The notes below the pieces were generated by a model. The model was given only the letters and a program-made list of their open reading frames with translations, did no database searches and was not told the DNA's origin. Below, piece by piece: positions 34,725 to 42,843 of a stretch of 64,000 nucleotides of DNA. The position numbers and the translations under genes are program-made. The stretch is from Rhizobium sp. P40RR-XXII. GTDB taxonomy: Bacteria > Pseudomonadota > Alphaproteobacteria > Rhizobiales > Rhizobiaceae. Location: positions 62,001-126,000 of the forward strand of contig NZ_JABAII010000003.1 of the NCBI RefSeq assembly GCF_012641405.1. The letters run 5' to 3'. The number at the start of each line of letters is the position of its first letter. Position 1 is the first letter of the stretch.

Positions 34725-35632
34725 ACAGTTCTCACACGCTGCGCCGAAGCTGGTATGAAGAGTCGGCCCGCGGCCGGTTGCTGCATCTGCTCGACGCTGA
34801 CAGCTTCACCGAATTCCTCGGCCCGGAGCGGCGGGAGACGAGCCCTCATCTTGCGCTTTTCGATCTGCCTCGGCAGTTCGACGATGGGATCATCGTCGGC
34901 TCCGGCAGCATCGACGGCCGCCCGCTATTGGTGGCTGCCCAGGAGGGGCGCTTCATGGGCGGCGCCATCGGCGAGGTGCACGGCGCCAAGCTGACAGGCC
35001 TGCTGCATGCCGCAGCTAAGATGCAGCGGGATATCGTCATTCTCTTCGATACGGGCGGCGTGCGCCTGCAGGAGGCCAATGCCGGTGAGCTGGCGATCTC
35101 AGAGATCATCCGCGCCGTGCTGGAGGCGCGATCCGAGGGCGTGCGCGTCATCGGCCTTCTTGGCGGCCGGGCGGGCTGCTATGGCGGCGGCAGCCTGATT
35201 GCCGGCTGCTGTTCGACGCTCGTCATCTCCGAGCAGGGGCGCCTGTCCGTGTCCGGGCCAGAGGTTATCGAGACGAACAAAGGCGTCGAAGAATTCGACT
35301 CCCGCGACCGGGCACTGGTCTGGCGAACCATGGGCGGCAAGCATCGCTACCTGATTGGCGGGACTGATGTCTTCGTCGAAGACGATATCGCCGCTTTCCG
35401 AACCGGCGCGATTGCCGCGCTGCAACGGCCGGCCACTTTGGACCAGTCGGTGCTGGAAGCGGAACAGACGCGGCTCGAACATCGCTTGCGCCATTTTGGC
35501 GATGCGCATGATGCTACCGAAATATGGGCGCGACTGCGCATCGAGGACCCCGGGCAAATACCGGAGCGGGACATCGAGACTTTCCTCGCCACAGCCAATA
35601 TCCATCGGGAGAACGCCGATGCAGCTCGCTGA
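34721..35632 (+). CDS. mdcD: Malonate decarboxylase beta subunit
   Basis: A 303-residue crotonase/carboxyltransferase-fold subunit. With MdcE it decarboxylates malonyl-S-carrier. Motifs: LFDTGGVRLQEANAGELAIS, GLLGGRAGCYGGGSLIAGCC, SVSGPEVIETNKGVEEFDSR. Coupled to mdcC by ATGA and overlapping mdcE by 14 bp. Confidence 0.95.
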   Translation: MNSSHTLRRSWYEESARGRLLHLLDADSFTEFLGPERRETSPHLALFDLPRQFDDGIIVGSGSIDGRPLLVAAQEGRFMGGAIGEVHGAKLTGLLHAAAKMQRDIVILFDTGGVRLQEANAGELAISEIIRAVLEARSEGVRVIGLLGGRAGCYGGGSLIAGCCSTLVISEQGRLSVSGPEVIETNKGVEEFDSRDRALVWRTMGGKHRYLIGGTDVFVEDDIAAFRTGAIAALQRPATLDQSVLEAEQTRLEHRLRHFGDAHDATEIWARLRIEDPGQIPERDIETFLATANIHRENADAAR

Positions 35633-36341
35633 TATCCTATCCTCCCTCTTTCCCGCCGGCCATGAGATAACCCAAGCGGACGGGCTTGTTACCGGCTGGG
35701 GCCGGTTGGACCAGCAAAACCGGATCGATGTGATCGGCATTGCCGACAAGACCTATCCCGGCATCGATGAGGCGGTGGCGCTGGCCGCGCATATCCTTTC
35801 GGTCGCGCGGCGCCCGGATAGCTCTCCCCTGTTGTTCCTGGTCGACTCCGGGAGCCAAAGGATGAGCCGGCGTGACGAACTCCTCGGTCTCAGCGAGGCG
35901 TTGGCGCATCTAGCGAAAGCCCTATGGCAAGCGGAGCGTGCGGGGCACCGGACGGTCGGCCTTCTCTATGGGGGTAGCGCCGCCGGTGCCTTCATTGCCA
36001 CCGCACTGGCATGCGGGTCGCTGGTAGCCCTGCCCACCGCCTGGCCCGAAGTCATGGACCTGCCATCCATGGCCCGAGTGACCAAGCTGCCGCTCGCGAC
36101 GCTGAAGGAAAAGGCCGGGACAACGCCCGTCTTCGCGCCCGGCCTCGATAATCTTCTTGCCACCGGCGCCATAGCGGAAGTTTGGGACCCAGTTGCCTCT
36201 TTGAACACTCAACTCGTAGCACTACTTGCCAAGCCTGTATCGAGTGATCTGCGTGCAAGATTGGGAGCCGATCGGGGCGGCCGGCCGAAGGCTGCCACGA
36301 TTGCGGCCGAAGTAGAACGGCTGGCTTTGCTCCATGGTTGA
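35619..36341 (+). CDS. mdcE: Malonate decarboxylase gamma subunit
   Basis: A 240-residue partner of MdcD. Motifs: LVDSGSQRMSRRDELLGLSE, LLYGGSAAGAFIATALACGS, LPTAWPEVMDLPSMARVTKL. Start at 35619 has GGGAGAA and overlaps mdcD by 14 bp. The frame is open much further upstream inside mdcD, but only this start gives family-like sequence. Confidence 0.94.
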   Translation: MQLADILSSLFPAGHEITQADGLVTGWGRLDQQNRIDVIGIADKTYPGIDEAVALAAHILSVARRPDSSPLLFLVDSGSQRMSRRDELLGLSEALAHLAKALWQAERAGHRTVGLLYGGSAAGAFIATALACGSLVALPTAWPEVMDLPSMARVTKLPLATLKEKAGTTPVFAPGLDNLLATGAIAEVWDPVASLNTQLVALLAKPVSSDLRARLGADRGGRPKAATIAAEVERLALLHG

Positions 36342-36975
36342 TGTCGCTGCCCTCCGCCGCCACGATCTCGCCTATGTGTGTTCGGAAGCATGGCCGGGTC
36401 TGCTGCACAGCCAAATCGAAGCGCAAATAGAACCCGATCTGCTGGCATGGGCGGCATTGGGGCGACCGGCAATTTTTCGCCGTCGGACCTGCAGCGATCC
36501 AAAAGACACCCTACCGTTGGGGCTGCCCCTTCCGCCGGACATGGGACGCAAACGGCTTGCTCTCGCCTGCCCGCCAGCCGCCGTAATACGGGCGGCGCCT
36601 CCTCCCCTGCTGAGGGATGTACTGTTTGCGGCACCGGCACGATGGCGTCCGACCATTGGCGCGCTTTTGGAGGCAGATGCCTCCTGTCGTTGTTTCGGAA
36701 GTCTGGCTTGGCAATACCTGACCGGCCTTTCCTATCTGACCGGCACGTCCGACCTTGATCTTTTGGTCGCTTGTCGCTCGAGCATGGATGCGACGCGGAT
36801 GACGGCTTTACTGAACGATATCGCCGTACACGCGCCGATGCGGATCGACGCAGAATTGATCACGCCCTCAGGCACTGCCGTGCAGTGGCGGGAATGGCTG
36901 TCGGGAAATCCGGAAATCTTGATCAAATCCCATACCGGATCGGCCTTGATTGCGCGGGAGGCGCTGTTCGCATGA
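36334..36975 (+). CDS. mdcG: Phosphoribosyl-dephospho-CoA transferase
   Basis: A 213-residue nucleotidyltransferase-like enzyme that attaches the prosthetic group to MdcC. The nucleotidyltransferase site is FGSLAWQYLTGLSYLTGTSD followed by LDLL (GS...DxD type). Overlaps mdcE by 8 bp and mdcB by 4 bp. Confidence 0.92.
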   Translation: MVDVAALRRHDLAYVCSEAWPGLLHSQIEAQIEPDLLAWAALGRPAIFRRRTCSDPKDTLPLGLPLPPDMGRKRLALACPPAAVIRAAPPPLLRDVLFAAPARWRPTIGALLEADASCRCFGSLAWQYLTGLSYLTGTSDLDLLVACRSSMDATRMTALLNDIAVHAPMRIDAELITPSGTAVQWREWLSGNPEILIKSHTGSALIAREALFA

Positions 36976-37826
36976 CGTTTCCGTTGCTGGCCGAACCACG
37001 CTCCCTCGCCATCAGGCATCGCAATCCCGCGCTGATCGGGCAGCATGCCGCACGAGCGCTCATTCTGGAGGTGGAAACCTGGCCCAAGCCCGGCTTGGTC
37101 AGCCACATCGACAACGGCGCTCACGCCGACATGGATGCCGATCTCCTGCGCCTCAGTGCCCGGACGCTGGAGCCGTTCTTCATCGCGCTTGCCGAGGCAG
37201 GCGCCATGGACGCCGGCATGGATCGCCTGCGCCAAATCGGCATGGAAGCGGAAAAAGCAATGCGGGATGCGACTGGCGGGGTGAACACCCATCGCGGCGC
37301 CATCTTCGGCATGGGCCTTTTGGCGGCGGCGGCCGGCCTGGCGGCGGCGTGCGATTGGCGGGTACCGCTCGGCACCCTTGTCGCATGGCGTTGGGGACGT
37401 GACATCATCAACACGGCGCCGGAGCATGACAGTCACGGCAGCGTGGTGGCGCGACGCTATAGTGTCGGAGGCGCTCGGGCCGAGGCTGCCGCCGGCATGC
37501 CGTCCGTCTACGATATCGCCCGCCCAGCGCTTGACGAAGGGCGGCGCCTGGCCATGGGTGATGAGGAAGCCGCAAGGGTCCATGCCTGCATGGCGCTGAT
37601 CGCGGTGGTCGACGACAGCAATCTGCTTTATCGTGCCGGCCCCGAAGGGTTGAACTTCGCGCGTGACAAGGCCCGCGCCTTCCTGGTGGACGGTGGGGTC
37701 GGACGGGCGAATTGGCGGTGGGATGCCAAAGCCATTCACGAGGCATTCGTCGCGCGTAACCTCAGCCCAGGCGGTTGCGCCGATCTGCTTGCCATGGCGC
37801 TGTTTACAGAGGTGATGGAATTGTGA
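36972..37826 (+). CDS. mdcB: Triphosphoribosyl-dephospho-CoA synthase
   Basis: A 284-residue CitG-family enzyme that makes the prosthetic group precursor from ATP and dephospho-CoA. Motifs: EVETWPKPGLVSHIDNGAHA, GGVNTHRGAIFGMGLL, VDDSNLLYRAGPEGL. Start overlaps mdcG (ATGA) and stop overlaps mdcH (GTGA). Confidence 0.93.
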   Translation: MTFPLLAEPRSLAIRHRNPALIGQHAARALILEVETWPKPGLVSHIDNGAHADMDADLLRLSARTLEPFFIALAEAGAMDAGMDRLRQIGMEAEKAMRDATGGVNTHRGAIFGMGLLAAAAGLAAACDWRVPLGTLVAWRWGRDIINTAPEHDSHGSVVARRYSVGGARAEAAAGMPSVYDIARPALDEGRRLAMGDEEAARVHACMALIAVVDDSNLLYRAGPEGLNFARDKARAFLVDGGVGRANWRWDAKAIHEAFVARNLSPGGCADLLAMALFTEVMEL

Positions 37827-38743
37827 CCCTCGCGCTGCTCTGTTCGGGCCAAGGTCATCAGAATCGGGAGATGTTCGGGCTCCTGGCGGCCGAACCCGCT
37901 GCGCATCCCGTTTTCGAGGCCGCGACTGCCGTGCTTGGGACCCACCCGACGGACTTCTGCCGGACTGCATCCGAAACCGCCTTGCATGCGAACCGCGAGG
38001 GCCAGATCCTGTGCGTGACGCGTGCGCTTGCCATTGCCCGCGCCCTTTTCCCGGTGGGCGCGCCCAGCGAGACGATGGTGGCCGGCTACAGCGTCGGGGA
38101 AATGGCAGCTTGGGGGGTGGCCGGCGTCTGGTCGCCCATGGATACTCTGAGGCTGGTCGATCAACGGGCACGGGCAATGGACGCCGTGGGCGGGCCGGAT
38201 GACGGGCTCGGCTATGTGCGCGGTTTGCCACGGGCGACCGTGGAACAGCTCGCCGGCCGGTTCGGTTGCGCAATTGCCATTGTGAACCCGGATCTTCTGT
38301 TCATCGTCGGCGGTGATAGACGATCGATCGATGCGCTCTGCACGGCTGCGTTGGAAGAAGGTGCGGCGCGTGCCGCCCCGATGATGGTGCACGTCGCCTC
38401 CCATACGCCGCGGCTGGCGGGTGCGGTGGCGCCGTTTGACAATGCCCTCGCCTCGGCGGTCATGAGCCGCCCGACCCTGCGTCTCATGACCGCCAGTGGC
38501 GCCACTCTCGTTGCCGATCCGCATCGCGCTCGGAAGGGTCTGGCGCGGCAAGTGGCCGAGAGGATCGATTGGGCAGACGTGATCGAGGCCTTGGGCGAAC
38601 GTGGCATGACCGCGATCCTCGAACTCGGGCCTGGCCGTGCGCTGGCGGAAATGGCGGCCGCCGCCCTGCCTTCAGTCAAGGTACGCGCAGTCGATGATTT
38701 CCACAGCCTCGCGGGCGTCAAGGTCTGGCTGGCTGCCCTCTGA
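37823..38743 (+). CDS. mdcH: Malonate decarboxylase malonyl-CoA acyltransferase (epsilon subunit)
   Basis: A 306-residue FabD-fold transacylase that loads malonyl onto MdcC for the first cycle. Motifs: LALLCSGQGHQNREMF, nucleophile VAGYSVGEMAAWG, MMVHVASHTPRLAG (active-site His), LELGPGRALAEM. A GTG start at 37823 overlaps the mdcB stop. Last gene of the operon. Confidence 0.93.
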   Translation: MTLALLCSGQGHQNREMFGLLAAEPAAHPVFEAATAVLGTHPTDFCRTASETALHANREGQILCVTRALAIARALFPVGAPSETMVAGYSVGEMAAWGVAGVWSPMDTLRLVDQRARAMDAVGGPDDGLGYVRGLPRATVEQLAGRFGCAIAIVNPDLLFIVGGDRRSIDALCTAALEEGAARAAPMMVHVASHTPRLAGAVAPFDNALASAVMSRPTLRLMTASGATLVADPHRARKGLARQVAERIDWADVIEALGERGMTAILELGPGRALAEMAAAALPSVKVRAVDDFHSLAGVKVWLAAL

Positions 38744-38848
38744 AATCACAGTCTTATCACAGCCGGCGGTACGAGTTTCATCGGTCCCGGATGGCCACGC
38801 GCGGCACTTGGTTGCCGATCCCAGGCTTCAAGAGGATTTTCCGTGCCT

Positions 38849-39736
38849 TCAACGAGTGAGCGCGTTCGCGAACCAGTTTGCCGCATGCTCGGCCGCAGGC
38901 TTGCGGCGTGTTCTGACTGGGAGCAGAACGTGATACCGGTCCTCGGTGGGCATCTCGGCCATTTCCAAGGCGACGAGCGTGCCGTCGTCCAGAAAGGTCT
39001 GGACGAGAAGACGCCAGCCCAGCGCGATCCCCTGCCCGGCGCGCGCGGCCGCGATCGCCTCGGTATAGTGGTTGAAGCGAAGATGCGGCTTTATCCGCAA
39101 GGCACGACCCATCTTCTCAGCCCATTGTGGCCAGGACAGCCATGATCTGTCATGCACGTCTGTCTCGATGAATTCGTCGGTTTCGCTGAGATCGCCGGAC
39201 AGACGCCGCCGGAAATAGTCGGGCGAACATACGGGCACGACAAAGTCCTCCTGGGAGGCAACAACCGTCGCATCGGCGAACGGCGGTCTTCCATAGCGAA
39301 TGGCGATGTCGATACCGCCTGCGTCGAGATCGATCCTGGCATCCTGCGAGACGACCCTGATCTGCACGCCCGAATTCTCGCGCCGGAACTCCGCCAGGCG
39401 GGGAAGAAGCCAGAACGAGGAGAAGGCGACCGTCGCGCCGATCGTCACGACGTCCTGCTGCGAAGATCTGACCGCGTCGACGGTGTCCGCGATATTCGCG
39501 AAGCTCTGAGCAAGCGTCGTTCCCAGGGTGAGGCATTCCGCGGTCGGTTCGATGGTGCGGTGTCTGCGCACGAACATCGGCAATCCCAGTTCTTCCTCCA
39601 ATGCCGCGATCTGGCGGCTGACTGCTGCCTGCGTGACGCCCAGCTCGATTGCGGCTGCGGTGAAGCTTCGGTGCCGCAGAACGGCTTCAAGCGTCATCAA
39701 TGCCGTCAGGGATGGGATACGACGCCGAAAGTTCAT
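38849..39736 (-). CDS. LysR-family regulator (GcvA-like)
   Basis: A 295-residue regulator. N-terminal HTH: LEAVLRHRSFTAAAIELGVT, QAAVSRQIAALEEELGLPMF; C-terminal periplasmic-binding-like domain with IAIRYGRPPFADATVVASQE, as in GcvA/AmpR types. ATG at 39736 has AAGG. It is divergent from the Rieske oxygenase gene over 108 bp, which holds a strong inverted repeat, so it likely activates the demethylase genes. Confidence 0.92.
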   Translation of the reverse strand: MNFRRRIPSLTALMTLEAVLRHRSFTAAAIELGVTQAAVSRQIAALEEELGLPMFVRRHRTIEPTAECLTLGTTLAQSFANIADTVDAVRSSQQDVVTIGATVAFSSFWLLPRLAEFRRENSGVQIRVVSQDARIDLDAGGIDIAIRYGRPPFADATVVASQEDFVVPVCSPDYFRRRLSGDLSETDEFIETDVHDRSWLSWPQWAEKMGRALRIKPHLRFNHYTEAIAAARAGQGIALGWRLLVQTFLDDGTLVALEMAEMPTEDRYHVLLPVRTRRKPAAEHAANWFANALTR

Positions 39737-39817
39737 CAAGCATCCTTCGCATTACATAAAGTTATGGATCGCTGAAAATTAATGCCGTTGAAGCCTATGA
39801 GATGCAAGAGCAAACTG

Positions 39818-39839
39818 CCTCTCATCGAACCATGAGAGG
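39818..39839 (+). promoter_or_regulatory. Inverted repeat covering the Rieske oxygenase ribosome site
   Basis: CCTCTCAT, 6 bases, ATGAGAGG: perfect 8-bp arms. The right arm contains the AGAGG ribosome site of the gene starting at 39845, and another ATGAGA lies at 39797-39802. It could be a DNA operator or an RNA hairpin that hides the ribosome site. Confidence 0.6.
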
Positions 39840-39844
39840 TTATC

Positions 39845-41098
39845 ATGCTAAACAGGCTTCCCTCTGACATCTCAGCACTTCTTGAAGCCCGCGCCGATGG
39901 TCATTCCCTGCCGGCCGGCCTTTACACGCGCGAGGACGTCTTCGAGGCCGACATCGATGTCTTCTTCCATAAGCACTGGATCTGCGTCGGCCTTGACTGC
40001 GACGTTCCGGAGCCGGGCGATGCGACCGTCGCCGACATCGGCAAGACCAGCCTGATCCTCCTTCGCGACGACGACGGCGAGCTCCGCGTGCTTCACAACG
40101 TCTGTCGCCACCGCGGGTCGCGCCTGCTCGACGCCGGAAAGACCATCGTCTCGAAACTCGTCTGTCCCTATCATACCTGGACCTACGAGCTGACAGGCGA
40201 ACTGGCCTACGCGCCCCACATGGGCAAGGACTTCGACAAGCAGTGTCACAGCCTGAAACCGGTGAATTTCAAGTCGATCGCCGGCCTCATCTATGTCTGC
40301 CTTTCCGACAATCCTCCGGAGGACATTGCAAACCTCGAGCAGACCATGATCGAGCGCCTCGCGCCATATGACATACGCAACGCCAAGGTGGCGCATCAGA
40401 CCGATGTCATCGAGGACGGCAACTGGAAGCTCACGATGGAGAACAATCGCGAGTGCTATCACTGTTCCGCCAACCATCCGGAGCTCTGTGTTTCTTTCGT
40501 CGATCTCGACTTCGGTTTCGACCCGGAGACGCTGAACCCGGAGGATCGCGAACAGGCAGCGGAGCACTTTCGGCTCTACGACGAGCGCACGAAGGCCTGG
40601 GAAGCCGATGGCTTTCCGTCAGCCGCGGTCGAGCAGCTCGTCGACTGCGCGACGAACTTCCGGACCCAGCGCCTGATCATCGCCGGTGCCGGCGAATCCC
40701 AGACGCATGATGCGACGGCGGCATCGTCGAAGCTCCTCGGTCAAATGACCCGCAAGGACCTCGGCGATACGCATCTTTGGGGTCACAACAGCTGGAACCA
40801 CTTCATGGGCGACCATGCCGTCGTCGCGATCGTCATTCCGCTCTCGGCAGGAAAAACGCTGGTCAGAACCAAGTGGCTCGTCCACAAGGACGCCGTCGAA
40901 GGCAAGGACTACGATTTCGACAAGCTGACCGACGTCTGGATCGCAACGACCGACCAGGACGCGGATCTCGTCGCCCGCTCGCACGCCGGTGCACTCGACC
41001 CGGCCTATCAGCCAGGTCCCTATTCCCGGTTCTCGGAAACCAACCTGGACAAGTTCGCGGCCTGGTACATCGATCGGATGCGCGCTCATGGGTATTGA
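39845..41098 (+). CDS. Rieske oxygenase, stachydrine/glycine betaine demethylase type
   Basis: A 417-residue alpha subunit of a Rieske non-haem iron oxygenase. The [2Fe-2S] site is CRHRGSRLL then CPYHTW (CxH-N17-CxxH form); the mononuclear iron site has His in NRECYHCSANHPEL with the acidic ligand near the C-terminus. The sequence most resembles enzymes that N-demethylate quaternary amines (Stc2 for proline betaine, GbcA for glycine betaine) rather than ring-hydroxylating dioxygenases. StcD downstream favours stachydrine. Each turnover should release formaldehyde. The next gene, its reductase, overlaps by 11 bp. Confidence 0.85.
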   Translation: MLNRLPSDISALLEARADGHSLPAGLYTREDVFEADIDVFFHKHWICVGLDCDVPEPGDATVADIGKTSLILLRDDDGELRVLHNVCRHRGSRLLDAGKTIVSKLVCPYHTWTYELTGELAYAPHMGKDFDKQCHSLKPVNFKSIAGLIYVCLSDNPPEDIANLEQTMIERLAPYDIRNAKVAHQTDVIEDGNWKLTMENNRECYHCSANHPELCVSFVDLDFGFDPETLNPEDREQAAEHFRLYDERTKAWEADGFPSAAVEQLVDCATNFRTQRLIIAGAGESQTHDATAASSKLLGQMTRKDLGDTHLWGHNSWNHFMGDHAVVAIVIPLSAGKTLVRTKWLVHKDAVEGKDYDFDKLTDVWIATTDQDADLVARSHAGALDPAYQPGPYSRFSETNLDKFAAWYIDRMRAHGY

Positions 41099-42170
41099 GT
41101 TCACACAGATGCAGCGGGCTCACGCCGACATTTGGGATCCGGAACGGGACGAGACCCTCGTTTGTGTCGACGTGCATCAGGAAACGCATGACGTGAGGAG
41201 CTTCACGTTTGCATCTCCCGAAGGCAAGCGTTTCAACTTCGATGCCGGACAGTATTTCCTGTTCGATTTCCCCACAGGCTCGGACGGCGAGGCTCGCTGT
41301 TACAGCATCTCGTCGTCGCCCTATCGCGGTAATGCGTTCACCGTAACGGTCAAGCGCGTGCCGGGTGGTAAGGTCTCGAACTGGCTGCATGACAACATGG
41401 TTCCCGGCATGACGGTCAAGGGTCAGGGGCCGCTCGGGCACTTCATCCGCCCGAAAGTGGCGGGAACGAAGCTCCTGCTGCTTTCAGGCGGTTCGGGCAT
41501 CACCCCCGTCATGTCGATCACCCGTGACCTGGCGGATAGCTGCGAGCCGGCGGACATCGTGTTCCTTCATGCAGCCCGTACGCCACTCGACCTCATCTTC
41601 CGCAGCGAACTGTCCTGTCTTGCAGCCCGCATGAAAGGCCTGCGACTGCAGTTCCTGCCGGAAACGGTCATTGGCGAGCGCGCCTGGCCGGGTTTAACGG
41701 GTCGAATCTCGTCCGAGTTCCTGAAGCTTGCCGTTCCTGACATCGCCGAGCGGATCGTCATGTGTTGCGGTCCGGCGCCGTTCATGGCGGCGGCCCGCTC
41801 GATCACAGCAGCGCTTGGCGTCCCTGCGTCCCATTACATCGAAGAGAGCTTCGATGCAGCTGTCATCGACGAGCCGGGCCTCGATGTCGAGGCACAGCCG
41901 GCAGGGAAGATCTACCGGGTCGAGTTCTCGAAGCAGAAGCGGACGCTCGAAGTCTCCGTCGATCAGACCGTGCTGGCAGCGGCGAAGAAGGGCAGCATCC
42001 GGCTCCCATCATCCTGCTCCAACGGCATGTGCGGAACCTGCAAGTCCAAGCTCGTCTCGGGTTCGGTGGAGATGAACCATAATGGTGGCATCAGGCAGCG
42101 AGAAATCGACGCCGGTATGTTCCTGCCCTGCTGTTCGAAACCTCTGAGCGATCTGGTCATCGATCGCTGA
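41088..42170 (+). CDS. Ferredoxin-NAD(P)H reductase of the Rieske oxygenase
   Basis: A 360-residue electron-transfer partner. FAD/FNR domain (about 20-130, with ARCYSISSSPYRGNAFTVTV), NAD domain (LLLLSGGSGITPVMSITR, VMCCGPAPFMAA), and C-terminal plant-type [2Fe-2S] domain with CSNGMCGTCKSKLVSGSV and a final CC pair. This order matches GbcB-type reductases. The start overlaps the oxygenase stop by 11 bp, which strongly suggests coupled synthesis. Confidence 0.9.
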   Translation: MGIEFTQMQRAHADIWDPERDETLVCVDVHQETHDVRSFTFASPEGKRFNFDAGQYFLFDFPTGSDGEARCYSISSSPYRGNAFTVTVKRVPGGKVSNWLHDNMVPGMTVKGQGPLGHFIRPKVAGTKLLLLSGGSGITPVMSITRDLADSCEPADIVFLHAARTPLDLIFRSELSCLAARMKGLRLQFLPETVIGERAWPGLTGRISSEFLKLAVPDIAERIVMCCGPAPFMAAARSITAALGVPASHYIEESFDAAVIDEPGLDVEAQPAGKIYRVEFSKQKRTLEVSVDQTVLAAAKKGSIRLPSSCSNGMCGTCKSKLVSGSVEMNHNGGIRQREIDAGMFLPCCSKPLSDLVIDR

Positions 42171-42267
42171 CCAGCAAGTACCAAACCGACGGGACCGCCG
42201 AGAATCAATCGAATGTCGCGCAGCGAAGAGAATTCGGCGCCGTCCGCTTACTCGCCCCAATATCGTG

Positions 42268-42672
42268 CTAATCACCTGGCCGTCCGGGGAGATCCCCTAT
42301 GGTGTCGATCCAGGGCAGCCGAGACGAGCACCAGCTCTGCGATCGGGGCCGAAGCTTTTGTCGCTGGTTTATCGTCCCTAGACGAATGCCCACCTCGTCA
42401 GCATCTTCAAGCTCCCCGGTCGTGTAGATCGGCGACCCGCAATTCGGGCAGAAGTACTGCAACCGGCGGCGGCCGTTATCGCCGAATTTTGCGTAGAGTT
42501 TCGGCTCTCCTCCTGTGATCTCAAATGCCTTGCGTAGCGCGCTCACGGTGACCCTATAAGCCGTCCCCGTCAGCCGCTGGCAGTCTGTGCAGTGGCAGAT
42601 CGACACCTGCTCGGGGTCGATATCCGCCTTGTATGAAACAAACCCACAATGACATCTTCCGTCTATGTGCAT
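42268..42672 (-). CDS. GFA/CENP-V-family zinc protein
   Basis: A 134-residue protein with the GFA zinc sites: GRCHCGFVSY, CHCTDCQRLTG, FCPNCGSPIY. The family includes proteins called glutathione-dependent formaldehyde-activating, although that activity is disputed. Its place between two demethylase genes that release formaldehyde makes a formaldehyde link plausible. ATG at 42672 follows a G-rich ribosome site. Confidence 0.85.
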   Translation of the reverse strand: MHIDGRCHCGFVSYKADIDPEQVSICHCTDCQRLTGTAYRVTVSALRKAFEITGGEPKLYAKFGDNGRRRLQYFCPNCGSPIYTTGELEDADEVGIRLGTINQRQKLRPRSQSWCSSRLPWIDTIGDLPGRPGD

Positions 42673-42843
42673 CTGCCCCACCCCATTTTCTCGCTACATA
42701 CAGCCCATGGAACTAGGGCAGCGTCAGAGCGGTTTCCACCGAAATGGCGCCGGCTTCGACTTTTTACGCAGGCAGGGCGCCGCTCTCTTCGCAACCCAGG
42801 TCGCGACGTAAAGGCTCGTCCTTCTGGAAGATCGGCCGAGACG

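Noticed and set aside
36732..38273. A 513-codon minus-strand frame over mdcG-mdcB-mdcH
   Set aside because: Spans three conserved overlapping genes; Arg/Pro-rich translation is typical of GC-rich shadows.
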